Assembly (NCBI RefSeq): GCF_034314165.1
Contig: NZ_JAVIWK010000001.1
Location: 5,905,001 to 5,969,000, forward strand
Direction of reading: 5' to 3'
Origin: Pseudomonas sp. Bout1
GTDB taxonomy: Bacteria > Pseudomonadota > Gammaproteobacteria > Pseudomonadales > Pseudomonadaceae
Length of the DNA: 64,000 nucleotides
Shown in pieces: positions 28,313-37,500 of the stretch. The position numbers and the translations under genes were made by a program. The notes under the pieces were generated by a model. The model saw only the letters and a program-made list of their open reading frames with translations, did not search any database and was not told the DNA's origin. Positions within the stretch are counted from its first letter, which is position 1; each line of letters opens with the position of its first letter.

Positions 28313-28897
28313 ATGCTGGATTCCCTGCTCGTCCCTACCGCAATCGTTGCCTTGGCCGAAATTGGCGACAAGACGCAACTGCTCGCACTCATTCTCGCTG
28401 CACGCTTTCGCAAACCCTGGCCGATCATCGCCGGCATTGTTGCCGCGACCCTGGCCAACCATGCGGCCGCCGGTGCCGTGGGGGCCTGGTTCGGGAGTTT
28501 CTTCTCGGATGCGGTGTTGCACTGGATCCTCGCGGCGAGCTTCTGCGCCACGGCGCTGTGGACCCTGGTGCCCGACAAGCTCGACGATGACGAAGCCAGT
28601 ACTTCACGCAAGTTCGGGCCATTCCTGACCACGTTGATCGCGTTCTTCCTCGCAGAAATCGGCGACAAGACCCAGATCGCTACTGTGATGCTCGCGGCGC
28701 AATACCCGGAACTGTGGCTGGTGATTATCGGCACGACCCTGGGCATGTTGATTGCCAACGTGCCGGTGGTACTGGCGGGGAATTTTGCCGCAGACAAATT
28801 GCCGCTGACGCTGATTCGTCGACTGGCGGCTACGGCATTCTTCATCCTGGCCATTGTTGCGGTGTACAAGGCCATGCAGAGCAGCGGCTGGATCTAA
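28313..28897 (+). CDS. GDT1/TMEM165 family manganese exporter
   Basis: A 194-aa inner-membrane protein with two repeats of three membrane helices. The signature EIGDKTQ occurs twice (residues 16-22 and 115-121), as in UPF0016/GDT1 cation transporters of the Ca2+/Mn2+:H+ type. Preceded by an Mn riboswitch, it most likely exports excess Mn2+. It is followed by a REP doublet. Length and symmetry are typical. Confidence 0.92.
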   Translation: MLDSLLVPTAIVALAEIGDKTQLLALILAARFRKPWPIIAGIVAATLANHAAAGAVGAWFGSFFSDAVLHWILAASFCATALWTLVPDKLDDDEASTSRKFGPFLTTLIAFFLAEIGDKTQIATVMLAAQYPELWLVIIGTTLGMLIANVPVVLAGNFAADKLPLTLIRRLAATAFFILAIVAVYKAMQSSGWI

Positions 28898-28925
28898 ACG
28901 CAACCCCATATGGGAGCTGGGCTTT

Positions 28926-29013
28926 TGTGGGAGCTGGCTTGCCTGCGATAGCATCACCTCGGTGCAACTGACACACCGAGGTGCCTGCATCGCGGGCAAG
29001 CCCGGCTCCCACA
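28926..29013. repeat. REPIN (TGTGGGAGC...GCCCGCGAT type)
   Basis: TGTGGGAGCTGGCTTGCCTG and its near-complement ending GGCTCCCACA enclose an inner hairpin (CACCTCGGTG / CACACCGAGGTG). Fragments of further REP copies flank both sides (28911 and 29016). It lies between convergent genes. Confidence 0.85.
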
Positions 29014-29057
29014 CAAGCCGGGCTTCCACATTCAGATTTGCATTTCAGTCTTATAAA

Positions 29058-29876
29058 TCAGGACTTTTTGGCCTGCTGATACAACGGCATCACCTTCGGA
29101 ATTGCCGCTTCCAAAGAGGCGATCCGGCTGCTGGAGGCCGGGTGAGTACTCATGAACTCCGGTGGCGAGCCTTCCGAGGCCTTGGCCATTTTGTTCCACA
29201 GGGTAATCGCCGCGTTCGGGTTGTAACCGGCACGGGCCGACAACTCCAGGCCGATCAGGTCTGCTTCGTTTTCATTGCTGCGGCTGTTGGGCAAGGTCAT
29301 GCCATAGTTGGCCACGGTATCGGCCAGCGCCATGCTGTCCTGCCCCAGGCCGAACAACGCACCGGCACCCTGCTTCGCCATCTCGATACCGTAGGCCTTG
29401 GACATGGCTTCGCGGCCGTGTTCACGCAAGGCGTGGGCGATTTCATGGCCCATCACCGCGGCCAGTTCATCGTCGGTCAACTTGAGATTGTCGATCAGCG
29501 CGCTATAGACAAAGATCTTGCCGCCAGGCCCGCAGTTGGCGTTCATCTCGTCACTTTTGATCAGGTTCACTTCCCACTTCCACTGTGCCGCATCCGGCCG
29601 GAACGTAGGCGCCTGGGCGATCAAGCGGTTGGCAATCGCCTGCACACGCTTGGCGTTGGCGCTGGTCTTGTCCACCAGGCCTTTGCCGCTGGCCTCCCCC
29701 AGGGTCTGCTGGTACGACTGCGCGTACATCTGGTCGACTTCCTGGCTCGACAACATGCTGAACATGTACTGCTTGCGCTCCACCCCAACCGCGCCGCCGC
29801 TGGTGGTGTTGACCGACTGGCAACCGGCGAGCAATACCGCCGCGCCCAATGCACATACCGCCACTGTCTTTTTCAT
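29058..29876 (-). CDS. M48 family metalloprotease, lipoprotein
   Basis: A 272-aa lipoprotein protease. The signal ends in LAGC (Cys19). The zinc motif HEIAH is at residues 144-148, with the third ligand expected in the SNENEADLIGLELSARAG segment. The family includes LoiP/YcaL/BepA-like periplasmic proteases that take part in outer-membrane protein quality control. ATG 29876 has GGGAGCAGG upstream; the in-frame extension to 29990 has no support. Monocistronic. Confidence 0.88.
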   Translation of the reverse strand: MKKTVAVCALGAAVLLAGCQSVNTTSGGAVGVERKQYMFSMLSSQEVDQMYAQSYQQTLGEASGKGLVDKTSANAKRVQAIANRLIAQAPTFRPDAAQWKWEVNLIKSDEMNANCGPGGKIFVYSALIDNLKLTDDELAAVMGHEIAHALREHGREAMSKAYGIEMAKQGAGALFGLGQDSMALADTVANYGMTLPNSRSNENEADLIGLELSARAGYNPNAAITLWNKMAKASEGSPPEFMSTHPASSSRIASLEAAIPKVMPLYQQAKKS

Positions 29877-29993
29877 CAACCTGCTCCCTGAAAACATGGC
29901 GCGTATCGTAGTCGGCCAATTGTATCGGCGCCAGATACAACAGACGTGTAGCCGCCTGATTTCAGACATATCCCACACCGGCGCCTTCAAGGT

Positions 29994-30614
29994 TTAACCC
30001 GGCGTCAGGCACTCTGGCCCGTTCAGCTTCGGGTCATTGACCATATTGGCCAATACCCGCTCGCGCAACGCGGTGGGTTCACTGGCCAACAAGGCCTGCA
30101 AGGTGTGCAGCGGCGTCTCGGGGTTCAGCCAGGCGGCCTGCCCCGCAGCATCCAGAATGAGCGGCCGCCGCTGACTCTGTGCCGCCTGGGTCACCACCGC
30201 CGTACTCAGCCACACCTGCTCCTGCACCGGATACGCTTCCCAGATCGCCGCAAAGAACAGTGTGCTGCCCTCCCCCGGCGTCAGCCAGTACGGGCGTTTG
30301 CGCTGGGTGCCGCGCCATTCGTAGAAACCATTGGCCGGCAACAGGCAGCGGCGCTGGCGAAAGGCCTCGCGAAACATCGGTTGCTCGGCCAGGGTTTCTG
30401 CGCGGGCATGGGCCGGGGTGCGAGAGAGATCGGTCAGCCAGGGCGGCGTCAGCCCCCAGCGCGCCCGCGCCAGGGTGTGCTGGCCTTCGCTCAGGCGCTG
30501 GATCAGTACCGAATCATTGGGAGAGATGTTCCACTGGGCCTGCTGGTCGGCCGGAAAGCCCGGCAAGCCAGCAAACGTGGGGTTCCAGCGAAACAGGGCA
30601 TAACGTCCACACAT
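29994..30614 (-). CDS. SOS-response-associated peptidase / HMCES-like protein (YedK)
   Basis: A 206-aa SRAP-domain protein. It begins MCGRYALF, so Cys2 is exposed after Met removal and can form the thiazolidine crosslink with abasic sites in single-stranded DNA. The conserved NGFYEWR carries the catalytic Glu. The family shields abasic sites at replication forks. The gene sits 36 nt downstream of the DUF2007 gene. Confidence 0.9.
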   Translation of the reverse strand: MCGRYALFRWNPTFAGLPGFPADQQAQWNISPNDSVLIQRLSEGQHTLARARWGLTPPWLTDLSRTPAHARAETLAEQPMFREAFRQRRCLLPANGFYEWRGTQRKRPYWLTPGEGSTLFFAAIWEAYPVQEQVWLSTAVVTQAAQSQRRPLILDAAGQAAWLNPETPLHTLQALLASEPTALRERVLANMVNDPKLNGPECLTPG

Positions 30615-30650
30615 GGGGCAACACGACTCTTGGAGAAACTGGCCGACAGC

Positions 30651-30911
30651 CTAACAGACCAACACGTCGGGGAAGCTGTCGGGTTCATCCCCCGGCACCG
30701 GCTGCGCACCGTTGTAGGCGGTGATCAGCTCACGGGCGTAGGCGGCCTGGTCGTTCTCAACCGCCAACGCCAGGAGGCCGTAGATTGGCAGCTCGCCAGT
30801 GCCTCCGAGCAAATCACGCCCCACCAGGTGCGCGGTGATGCCCTCGCTTTCGAGCATGCCTTGCAGCAGCTCGCCTTCCATCAGGTTTTCCGGTTCGTAG
30901 ATTCGCTGCAT
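30651..30911 (-). CDS. DUF2007 domain protein
   Basis: An 86-aa soluble protein beginning MQRIYEPENLMEGELLQGML, a typical DUF2007 (putative signal-transducing, ACT-like fold) sequence. AAAAGG precedes ATG 30911. It begins 11 nt after the CPXCG gene stops, so the two form an operon. Function unknown. Confidence 0.85.
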   Translation of the reverse strand: MQRIYEPENLMEGELLQGMLESEGITAHLVGRDLLGGTGELPIYGLLALAVENDQAAYARELITAYNGAQPVPGDEPDSFPDVLVC

Positions 30912-30922
30912 GGGCGTACCTT

Positions 30923-31102
30923 TTATTCGTTCTCGCTGCGCACGTTGAGCATCCATTCGCCGTCATGAACCTGCAGGTCGAACACAATGGGCCGGCAGCA
31001 CACCGGGCAGTCTTCTATATATTCCTGATCGCCCCCCGACAGATCCAGTAACGCCGTGGCGACCTCGCCACAATAAGGACATTCGTACGACTCCTCTTCC
31101 AT
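30923..31102 (-). CDS. CPXCG-motif cysteine-rich small protein
   Basis: A 59-aa protein I read directly on the minus strand. It begins MEEESYECPYCGE, has a second cysteine set DCPVCCRP, and ends NVRSENE. The two CPxC knuckles make a zinc ribbon as in the CPXCG (DUF1610-like) family. It is the first gene of a pair with DUF2007. Function unknown. Confidence 0.85.
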   Translation of the reverse strand: MEEESYECPYCGEVATALLDLSGGDQEYIEDCPVCCRPIVFDLQVHDGEWMLNVRSENE

Positions 31103-31244
31103 CGCGGTCTCCCAGGTGACTTGTGCGTATAATCGCCGGTCTATTTACAGGGCTATTTTTCGTCCCGGCCAATTTGCCCGGACCACGCCCTGATATTTAT
31201 TGATCCAAACCTTTACTTACCCTAGCCGTTTCTAACAAGAGAGC

Positions 31245-32411
31245 ATGATGGGCGAATTCGATACCATCCGACCTTACAACGACAGCGAAGTCCCGGCGGT
31301 GCTGGCCCGACTGTTCAGTGACAAGGCCTTTCTGGACATCCTGACCCACTTTCGCTTCCCGCGCTTCGCCGGCGCGTTCGGCTGGCTGCTCAAGCCAATG
31401 ATCGCCCATAAACTGCGCCGTGAGTTCGCCGGCGTCACCACCGTGGCCACGCTGCAGGACAAAGTCGAGTTTTACGTCGACCACACCATCGAGCGCGCAA
31501 CCGACGGCGTGACCTACACCGGCGTCGAGCAGTTCAAGTCCGGCAGTGCCTACCTGTTCCTGGCCAACCACCGCGACATCGTGATGGACCCGGCCTTCGT
31601 CAACTACGCCGTGTACCACGCCGGCCTGCCGACGCCACGCATCGCCATCGGCGACAATCTGCTGCAAAAGCCGTTTGTCAGCGACCTGATGCGCCTGAAC
31701 AAGAGTTTCATCGTGCACCGCTCGATCACCGGGCGCAAAGAGAAGATGGCGGCGTACCAACTGTTGTCGGCCTACATCAACCATTCGATTCGCAACGACT
31801 GCCAGTCGATCTGGATCGCCCAGGCTGAAGGCCGCGCCAAGGATGGGGATGATCGAACCGAGTCGGCGATCCTCAAGATGTTCCACATGAGCCGCAAGGA
31901 CGAGCCGTTCGCCGAGGTCATCCAGTCGCTGAACCTGACGCCGGTGTCCATCAGTTACGAGTACGACCCGTGCGATGCCGCCAAGGCCCGCGAGTTGTAC
32001 ATCCGCGCCACCACCGGCACCTACAGCAAGGCGCCCGGGGAAGATGACGTGAGCATTGCCCTGGGCATCACCGGCTACAAGGGCCGGGTGCACGTCAACT
32101 TCGCGCCGCCGATCACCGAGGCATTCGAAGACACCAAGTTGTTGGCCATCGAGATGGACCGGCAGATTCTGGGCGGTTATCGATTGTTCCCGGTGCATTA
32201 CCTGGCGTACGCCCAATGGAGCGACGCCGACCCGCACTTGCAGGTGCCGAGCGCAGCCGAGGTGTTCCCGGCGGATGAGTTGGCCAAGGCGAAAGCCGAG
32301 TGGGAGCGACGCCTGAATGCCTGCCCGGCCGAGCACCGGCCGTACCTGGTGCTGCAATACGCAACGCCGGTGAGGAATCAGTACCGGGTTAAAGCGGGGA
32401 TCGCCCTGTAA
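31245..32411 (+). CDS. 1-acyl-sn-glycerol-3-phosphate acyltransferase-like protein
   Basis: A 388-aa protein with a PlsC-type acyltransferase region. The block NHRDIVMDP (His109, Asp115) corresponds to the catalytic H-D motif, and QAEGRAKDGDDRTESAI to the acceptor-binding block. It is longer than standard PlsC (about 250 aa), and the C-terminal 150 residues match only a Pseudomonas-type subgroup. A role in phospholipid acylation is expected but the acceptor is not certain. ATG 31245 or 31248 could start. Confidence 0.8.
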   Translation: MMGEFDTIRPYNDSEVPAVLARLFSDKAFLDILTHFRFPRFAGAFGWLLKPMIAHKLRREFAGVTTVATLQDKVEFYVDHTIERATDGVTYTGVEQFKSGSAYLFLANHRDIVMDPAFVNYAVYHAGLPTPRIAIGDNLLQKPFVSDLMRLNKSFIVHRSITGRKEKMAAYQLLSAYINHSIRNDCQSIWIAQAEGRAKDGDDRTESAILKMFHMSRKDEPFAEVIQSLNLTPVSISYEYDPCDAAKARELYIRATTGTYSKAPGEDDVSIALGITGYKGRVHVNFAPPITEAFEDTKLLAIEMDRQILGGYRLFPVHYLAYAQWSDADPHLQVPSAAEVFPADELAKAKAEWERRLNACPAEHRPYLVLQYATPVRNQYRVKAGIAL

Positions 32412-32491
32412 TGTGGGGCTTGCCCGCGATGACGGAGTGTCAGCCCCCGAATCTATCGGCTGACTCACTGCCATCGCGGGCAAGCCCCACA
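32412..32491. repeat. REPIN (TGTGGGGCTTGCCCGCGATG type)
   Basis: TGTGGGGCTTGCCCGCGATG at the left and its complement CATCGCGGGCAAGCCCCACA at the right form 20-bp arms around a 40-nt spacer. It starts directly after the acyltransferase stop and could serve as its 3' end. Confidence 0.87.
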
Positions 32492-32508
32492 TCTGTTTTA
32501 AGGTGCTC

Positions 32509-32766
32509 TTACAATCGGGTACTGATCCAGGAAACCAGCAACGCCAGCCCGAGCCAGGCAAACCCCAGCCGGTAGAACAGGCGGTGGGTACGCTGCGTCA
32601 GCACATCAAGAAACAGCATTGGTTGATCAATGGCGCGCATTTCGCTTTGCGCAGCAAGCCTGGCCATCGCGCGTTGTTCGCGCAGGCGTGTGACAAACAG
32701 CAGCCAAGCCGCCGGACAGGCTAACAACAGGGCAAGGGAATTGAGCAGTAGTGCGGTCAGCGACAT
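32509..32766 (-). CDS. Small membrane protein, function unknown
   Basis: An 85-aa protein with two hydrophobic segments (about residues 3-22 and 67-82) separated by a charged stretch. ATG 32766 has GAGG at normal spacing. I do not recognise a family. It is convergent with the acyltransferase gene across a REPIN. Confidence 0.65.
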   Translation of the reverse strand: MSLTALLLNSLALLLACPAAWLLFVTRLREQRAMARLAAQSEMRAIDQPMLFLDVLTQRTHRLFYRLGFAWLGLALLVSWISTRL

Positions 32767-32947
32767 CGCAAACCTCGATGTATCAGTGTCTTGGTATCGG
32801 TTCAGATACAAACCTGAATGATATGCGCCGCCTGCGCGTGATTGCTCCTTCCCCATTGACGGCTAATGTATCCAGTAATTTACAGCGTCACCTGAACGTC
32901 ACCTTAACAAGCCACTCTGTTGCCCTTCGAAAGGCCGGGAGCTTGTC

Positions 32948-33157
32948 ATGCTGCATGCGCAAAACCAGGATTGGCTGTATCTGATTGCCCCAAGCGAGGA
33001 GCAAGAGGCGCTGGTGGGCGGCCTCGCGTTCAATGTGCAAGACCGCCACTGGCTGGTGTATTGCGCCCTCGGAGGGCATCAGCATGCCGACCTGCCGGAG
33101 TTGGATTTTCTGACCGGGGTGAGCGTGCTGGACTTTTATGTCGAAACAGCTGCATGA
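32948..33157 (+). CDS. Small hypothetical protein
   Basis: A 69-aa soluble acidic protein beginning MLHAQNQDWLYLIAPSEEQE. GGGAG precedes ATG 32948 and an intrinsic terminator follows the stop, so it looks like a real single-gene unit. I do not recognise a family. Confidence 0.65.
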   Translation: MLHAQNQDWLYLIAPSEEQEALVGGLAFNVQDRHWLVYCALGGHQHADLPELDFLTGVSVLDFYVETAA

Positions 33158-33169
33158 ACACTACAGGCG

Positions 33170-33206
33170 TAAAAAAACCGGGCTCATCGCTGAGTCCGGT
33201 TTTTTT
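33170..33206. terminator. Intrinsic terminator
   Basis: A 10-bp stem (ACCGGGCTCA, 33177-33186, with TGAGTCCGGT, 33191-33200, one G-T pair) is flanked by A and T runs. It closes the small gene at 32948 and, from the other side, could act after yajG. Confidence 0.9.
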
Positions 33207-33304
33207 GTGGGAGCGGGCTTGCTCGCGAAAAACGCCAGCCCGCCGCGTTACTTCTGGATGGGCGCGTTATCGTTAACCGCCATCGCGAGCAAGCTTGCTC
33301 TTAC
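33206..33304. repeat. REPIN (GGGAGCGGGCTTGCTCGCGA type)
   Basis: TGTGGGAGCGGGCTTGCTCG on the left is mirrored by ATCGCGAGCAAGCTTGCTCT on the right. The right arm covers the last codons of yajG, whose stop is at 33301. Confidence 0.75.
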
Positions 33305-33885
33305 TGGGAACTAAGCAGTTGGCCGATGCTCGGGTCCTTGAACAGACGCGTCAGGGCATCGCTCAACACGTCGCTGACCAGCTTGGTGTTGGTTTCCTGG
33401 TTCGGCGCCATGCCGAAGCGCTGGTCCAGGGAGGCACCATAGCGGCCGCTGTAGCGACGGGTGCCGGCGGTGACATCAGACTTGAAGGTTGCGCCGATGG
33501 TGGCTTCAGTCACGTACAGGCCTTCCTTGGGCGACTGATACTTCAGCTCGGCCAGGGTAATGGTCAATTGCGGAGCGCCGGGCGAGTTGGCCGGGGTGAA
33601 GCCCAGCAGGCGCACAGCCGCTTCGGCCTGGGCTTGCAACTTAGGCAGCACATCGGCACCGGTCACGGTGATGGCGCTGGTTTCCGGGTACAGCCCGCCA
33701 CGGGTGCCGAGGGTCGGCGATGGACGCCCGTCAACCACACGCACCGACACCGGCTGGCCATGGCCAACAGGCGCCAACTGAGTGGTGATTTTCGGTTGCG
33801 GGCTGAGTTGTTGCGGGCTGTGGGCGCAGCCAACCAGGGTCAAACTGGTCACAGTGATCAAACCGAACAACAGGCGTTGCAACAT
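33301..33885 (-). CDS. YajG family lipoprotein
   Basis: A 194-aa lipoprotein; signal with lipobox LVGC then AHSPQQLSPQ. The body (VRVVDGRPSPTLGTRGG, ITVTGADVLPKLQAQAEAAV) matches the YajG family. ATG 33885 has GGAG at proper spacing; ATG 33891 is too close to it. Function is not established. The C-terminal codons overlap a REPIN arm. Confidence 0.87.
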   Translation of the reverse strand: MLQRLLFGLITVTSLTLVGCAHSPQQLSPQPKITTQLAPVGHGQPVSVRVVDGRPSPTLGTRGGLYPETSAITVTGADVLPKLQAQAEAAVRLLGFTPANSPGAPQLTITLAELKYQSPKEGLYVTEATIGATFKSDVTAGTRRYSGRYGASLDQRFGMAPNQETNTKLVSDVLSDALTRLFKDPSIGQLLSSQ

Positions 33886-34069
33886 ACTCATTTCTCCAGG
33901 ACTAGATGCAAACAGGGCGCCAGTATAACGGTGAGCGCTCGCCACTCACCAGAATTCCTGAACGGCGGCTGAACTGTCGGCGAAATTACAATTTCCACAC
34001 AGAACCGTCACCCCACTGTCATGCCAGACTGCCAACCTTCGCAGCATGTAACGAACCGGGTACAAAACC

Positions 34070-34303
34070 ATGCGCCTTCTCAAGTCGTTGTTCTTTTCCC
34101 ACGCCAGTCATCGCCACTTCGCGCTGCTCGACGCGCAAGGCTGCTGCAAAGCCTTCAAGGAGTGCAGCCTGCCGCCCGTCGGCGAAGGTTGGGTCGAAGT
34201 CCAAGAGGCCCGCTTGAGCTGGATGCACCGTCCGCTGCCCGCCAGCGCCCGTGTCAGCCCTCGCGTTTCACCGCCACAGCCACGGCACGCGTTGGCCTCC
34301 TGA
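34070..34303 (+). CDS. Small hypothetical protein
   Basis: A 77-aa basic protein beginning MRLLKSLFFSHASHRHFALL, ending in a Pro/Ser/Arg-rich tail. A GGGTA-like ribosome site lies upstream. I recognise no domain; a conserved pseudomonad small protein is possible. Confidence 0.55.
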   Translation: MRLLKSLFFSHASHRHFALLDAQGCCKAFKECSLPPVGEGWVEVQEARLSWMHRPLPASARVSPRVSPPQPRHALAS

Positions 34304-35029
34304 CCAGAGTGCTAATAAAAGTCATTAAACACGTCCATTTGCGCGCATTTCTTCGCTACAATCTCCCCCCGATTATAAGGACGTCTCCTGATCGGGCCTC
34401 GCAGCATCGCTAATGCACTTGTATTAGCTCCCCGCACCGCCCACAGAGAGCCGCCCACACAGATCGAGTGAAGCTGGCGAGCGTGCAGTGTTCTCTGCAA
34501 ACCTTCGTCTTTACCCGAATCTGCCAGAGCTGCCATGCGCTCGGCCACTTGAGTTGTTCGCCCGTTTTGCCGCTTGCCGGCAGTGATTTCGGGCCAGGTG
34601 CCAGGCTGGGGCAGCCCTTTTTTGAGGTTCACGTCTTCAAAAGAGCGTGAAAAAAACGGGTTTTCACAACTTCACAAGAGTGTGGCGAGCAAATGAATAG
34701 TTTTGCGTTTGTACAAGCACCATCAGCGTCTGGAACCGCCCCACCACACAGGACCGAGTACTCCTCAAAAACCGGAGCTTGAAGCCTGTCCGCTACGGAT
34801 TTGGTTGCACGATCGGACGAACTTGACCATAAGTCGAATTGCCACAGGTGCCCTTAAATGCGTTCATACGCACATCAGGCCCGGCCGGCAGCGTCCGCTT
34901 GCGATAAATTGCGAAGAATCGGACATGGCGATCCTGGCCATGGGTAATCTGGGGCATCACGTGAACCGCCCCGTCACTCCTGGCAGCCATGCCGTCAATT
35001 TGGTGCTGCAGATTTTGGAGACGCGTTAA
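34304..35029 (+). other. 726-nt region before mqo, no confident gene
   Basis: No recognisable gene. Seen: a TACAAT hexamer near 34356; a short hairpin GTGAAAA/TTTTCAC (34647-34668); a 29-codon frame from ATG 34693 (MNSFAFVQAPSASG); and a 34-codon frame from ATG 34925 whose TAA directly abuts the mqo ATG. GGAG for mqo lies at 35015-35020. The region probably holds the mqo promoter with a long leader. Neither small frame matches a family I know. Confidence 0.4.
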
Positions 35030-36538
35030 ATGGCGCATAACGAAGCAGTCGACGTAGTACTGGTAGGTGCGGGCATCATGAGTGCCACCCTCGCCGTACT
35101 GCTCAAAGAGCTCGACCCCGGCCTCAAGCTGGAAGTCGTTGAGCTGATGGATTCGGGTGCCGCGGAAAGCTCCAACCCGTGGAACAACGCCGGTACCGGC
35201 CACGCCGGGCTGTGTGAGCTGAACTACACGCCGCAGGCGGGCGACGGCTCCATCGACATCAAGAAAGCCGTGCACATCAACACCCAATTCGAGGTGTCGA
35301 AGCAGTTCTGGGCCTACTTGACCAAGAAAGGCACCTTTGGCTCGTCCAAGTCCTTTATCAGCCCCGTGCCGCACCTGAGCTTCGTGCAGGGCGAAAAGGG
35401 CGTGTCGTTCCTCAAAAAGCGCTTTGAAACCCTCAGCCAGCACCATGCGTTCTCGGACATGCACTACACCGAAGACCGCAGCGAGATGGCCGAGTGGATG
35501 CCGCTGATGATGCCCGGCCGCCCGCTCGACGAAAAAATTGCGGCCACCCGCGTAATGAACGGTACCGACGTCAACTTCGGCGCCCTGACCAACCAGTTGC
35601 TCTCGCACCTGACCAGCGCGCCGGACGCCCAGGTCAAGTACAGCAAGCGCGTCACCGGCCTCAAGCGCAACGGCGCCGGCTGGACCGTGAGCATCAAGGA
35701 CGTCAACAGCGGCAATTCCCGTGACGTGGACGCCAAGTTTGTGTTCCTCGGCGCCGGCGGCGCGGCCCTGCCGCTGCTGCAAGCCTCGGGCATCGAAGAA
35801 AGCAAAGGTTTTGGCGGTTTCCCGGTCAGCGGCCAGTGGCTGCGTTGCGACAACCCGGAAGTGGTCAAGCACCACCAGGCCAAGGTCTACAGCCAGGCCG
35901 CCGTAGGTTCGCCACCAATGTCGGTGCCGCACCTGGACACCCGCGTGGTCGACGGCAAGAAGTCCCTGTTGTTCGGACCATACGCCGGCTTTACCACCAA
36001 GTTCCTCAAGCACGGCTCGTTCCTCGACCTGCCCCTGTCGATTCGCGCCGGCAACATCGGCCCGATGCTGGCCGTGGCCCGGGACAACATGGACCTGACC
36101 AAGTACCTGGTCAGCGAAGTGCGCCAGTCCATGGAACAGCGCCTGGAATCCCTGCGCCGCTTCTACCCTGAAGCGAAAGCCGAAGACTGGCGCCTGGAAG
36201 TGGCTGGCCAACGGGTGCAGATCATCAAGAAAGACCCGAAGAAAGGCGGCGTGCTGCAATTCGGTACTGAACTGGTTGCGGCCAAGGACGGTTCGTTGGC
36301 CGCCCTGCTGGGCGCATCCCCGGGTGCTTCGGTGACTGTTTCGATCATGCTGGAACTGATCGAACGCTGCTTCCCGGAAAAAACCGCCGGCGAGTGGGCG
36401 ACCAAGCTGCACGAGATCTTCCCGGCTCGCGAAAAGGTCCTGGAGACCGATGCCGAGCTGTATCGCAAGATCAACACGCAGAACAACATCAGCCTGGAAC
36501 TGGTTGAGCAGAGCAGCGAGACCGAAAGCTACGCTTGA
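35030..36538 (+). CDS. mqo: Malate:quinone oxidoreductase
   Basis: A 502-aa FAD enzyme at the cytoplasmic face of the membrane that oxidises malate to oxaloacetate and reduces ubiquinone, a key TCA step in pseudomonads. The N-terminal dinucleotide motif [16 protein letters not shown], the [20 protein letters not shown] block and [15 protein letters not shown] near the C-terminus are family hallmarks. GGAG lies before ATG 35030 and a terminator follows. Order with the downstream genes matches the PAO1 mqoB region. Confidence 0.96.
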   Translation: MAHNEAVDVVLVGAGIMSATLAVLLKELDPGLKLEVVELMDSGAAESSNPWNNAGTGHAGLCELNYTPQAGDGSIDIKKAVHINTQFEVSKQFWAYLTKKGTFGSSKSFISPVPHLSFVQGEKGVSFLKKRFETLSQHHAFSDMHYTEDRSEMAEWMPLMMPGRPLDEKIAATRVMNGTDVNFGALTNQLLSHLTSAPDAQVKYSKRVTGLKRNGAGWTVSIKDVNSGNSRDVDAKFVFLGAGGAALPLLQASGIEESKGFGGFPVSGQWLRCDNPEVVKHHQAKVYSQAAVGSPPMSVPHLDTRVVDGKKSLLFGPYAGFTTKFLKHGSFLDLPLSIRAGNIGPMLAVARDNMDLTKYLVSEVRQSMEQRLESLRRFYPEAKAEDWRLEVAGQRVQIIKKDPKKGGVLQFGTELVAAKDGSLAALLGASPGASVTVSIMLELIERCFPEKTAGEWATKLHEIFPAREKVLETDAELYRKINTQNNISLELVEQSSETESYA

Positions 36539-36549
36539 GGCCTCGCCAT

Positions 36550-36579
36550 AAAAAAACGCCCCGATGGGGCGTTTTTTTT
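36550..36579. terminator. Intrinsic terminator between mqo and the PA4642-like gene
   Basis: Stem ACGCCCC/GGGGCGT (36556-36572) with A-run before and eight T after. It serves convergent genes on both strands. Confidence 0.92.
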
Positions 36580-36591
36580 CGTCCGCAACAA

Positions 36592-36879
36592 TCAGCCGCG
36601 GGCTTGTTCGATCAACTCGATGTAATCCGCAGCGTGGCGCTGGTCCTTGATCACGTCTACGAAGGTCAGGCCATGTTCGTCCTTGCCGTCGAGGTCCAGG
36701 CCGGCCTCCTTGAAAAAGCCCAGGAAACGCTCGAAGTCGTCGATGCGCAGGCCACGGTAAGCCTTGACCAGTTTGTGCAGGGACGGCGATGTGGCGTCTA
36801 CCGGCTCGAAATTCAGGAACAGCTTGATTTGCTCGTCGCCGATTTCATCACCAATCAGCTGTTTCTTATCTTTACGCAT
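36592..36879 (-). CDS. PA4642-family small protein
   Basis: A 95-aa soluble protein beginning MRKDKKQLIGDEIGDEQIKL. It matches in sequence type and position (beside mqo) the uncharacterised pseudomonad PA4642 family. Acidic and helical, with no known motif. Function unknown. Confidence 0.75.
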   Translation of the reverse strand: MRKDKKQLIGDEIGDEQIKLFLNFEPVDATSPSLHKLVKAYRGLRIDDFERFLGFFKEAGLDLDGKDEHGLTFVDVIKDQRHAADYIELIEQARG

Positions 36880-36979
36880 TACCGACTCCAGCCTGCAGAC
36901 ATTTACACGGGGGTTAAAGTCTACCTGCGAGGCCCTTTCTTCGAAAGCGCCGTTACACGCCTAAACCCCGTAGCACGTG

Positions 36980-37465
36980 TTATTTGGCGCGCACCGCCCC
37001 GGTGTGCAAATCAGCCCAGATATGGCCATTGGCGTAACTGAGGAATTGCACATACACCGTGTCATTGCGCAACAAGTCGACGATCACCCGGTACTGGGTC
37101 ACCGGATACGACAAGGTCAGGGTTTTGCTTTTATCGTCGAACACCGGCTTTTTCAGGCTTTTGCTCTCGGCGTCGAAGTTGAGGACCACCTGGGCAATGG
37201 TCGCGCCCTTGTTCAGGGACTTGCCCTTGAGGCGAATCATCAACGGTGAGGTCACCGGAATCGGCTGCTGGGTGGACTGACGCTGGTTACCCACCACCAC
37301 CGAATACTCGGTGACTTGCAGCAACTGCTGCTGGTCCGGCGCTTCGGCCCTCAGGGAAAGGTCGTCGGGCGGCAGGAACTGGCTATGCAGCGGCGCAGAA
37401 GCCGCCGCCAGGGGGAAACTGAGGGTCAGCGCCAGTACGGCGCAACCGCGGATCAAAAAGCGCAT
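36980..37465 (-). CDS. Secreted hypothetical protein
   Basis: A 161-aa protein with a signal peptide (residues 1-21, ending LAAASA). The rest is predicted soluble with beta strands (YRVIVDLLRNDTVYVQFLSY). No family recognised. It lies between the PA4642-like gene and the WbuC-like gene on the same strand, as in related pseudomonads. Confidence 0.65.
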   Translation of the reverse strand: MRFLIRGCAVLALTLSFPLAAASAPLHSQFLPPDDLSLRAEAPDQQQLLQVTEYSVVVGNQRQSTQQPIPVTSPLMIRLKGKSLNKGATIAQVVLNFDAESKSLKKPVFDDKSKTLTLSYPVTQYRVIVDLLRNDTVYVQFLSYANGHIWADLHTGAVRAK

Positions 37466-37500
37466 GGGCCGCTCCGTGGAAGATGGCCCGGCACTTTAGC

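Noticed and set aside
32509..32856. Longer start for the small membrane protein (32856)
   Set aside because: The added 30 residues lack hydrophobic or motif support, whereas ATG 32766 has a GAGG ribosome site.
34647..34668. Hairpin GTGAAAA/TTTTCAC considered as a terminator
   Set aside because: AT-rich 7-bp stem without a following T-run; too weak to call.
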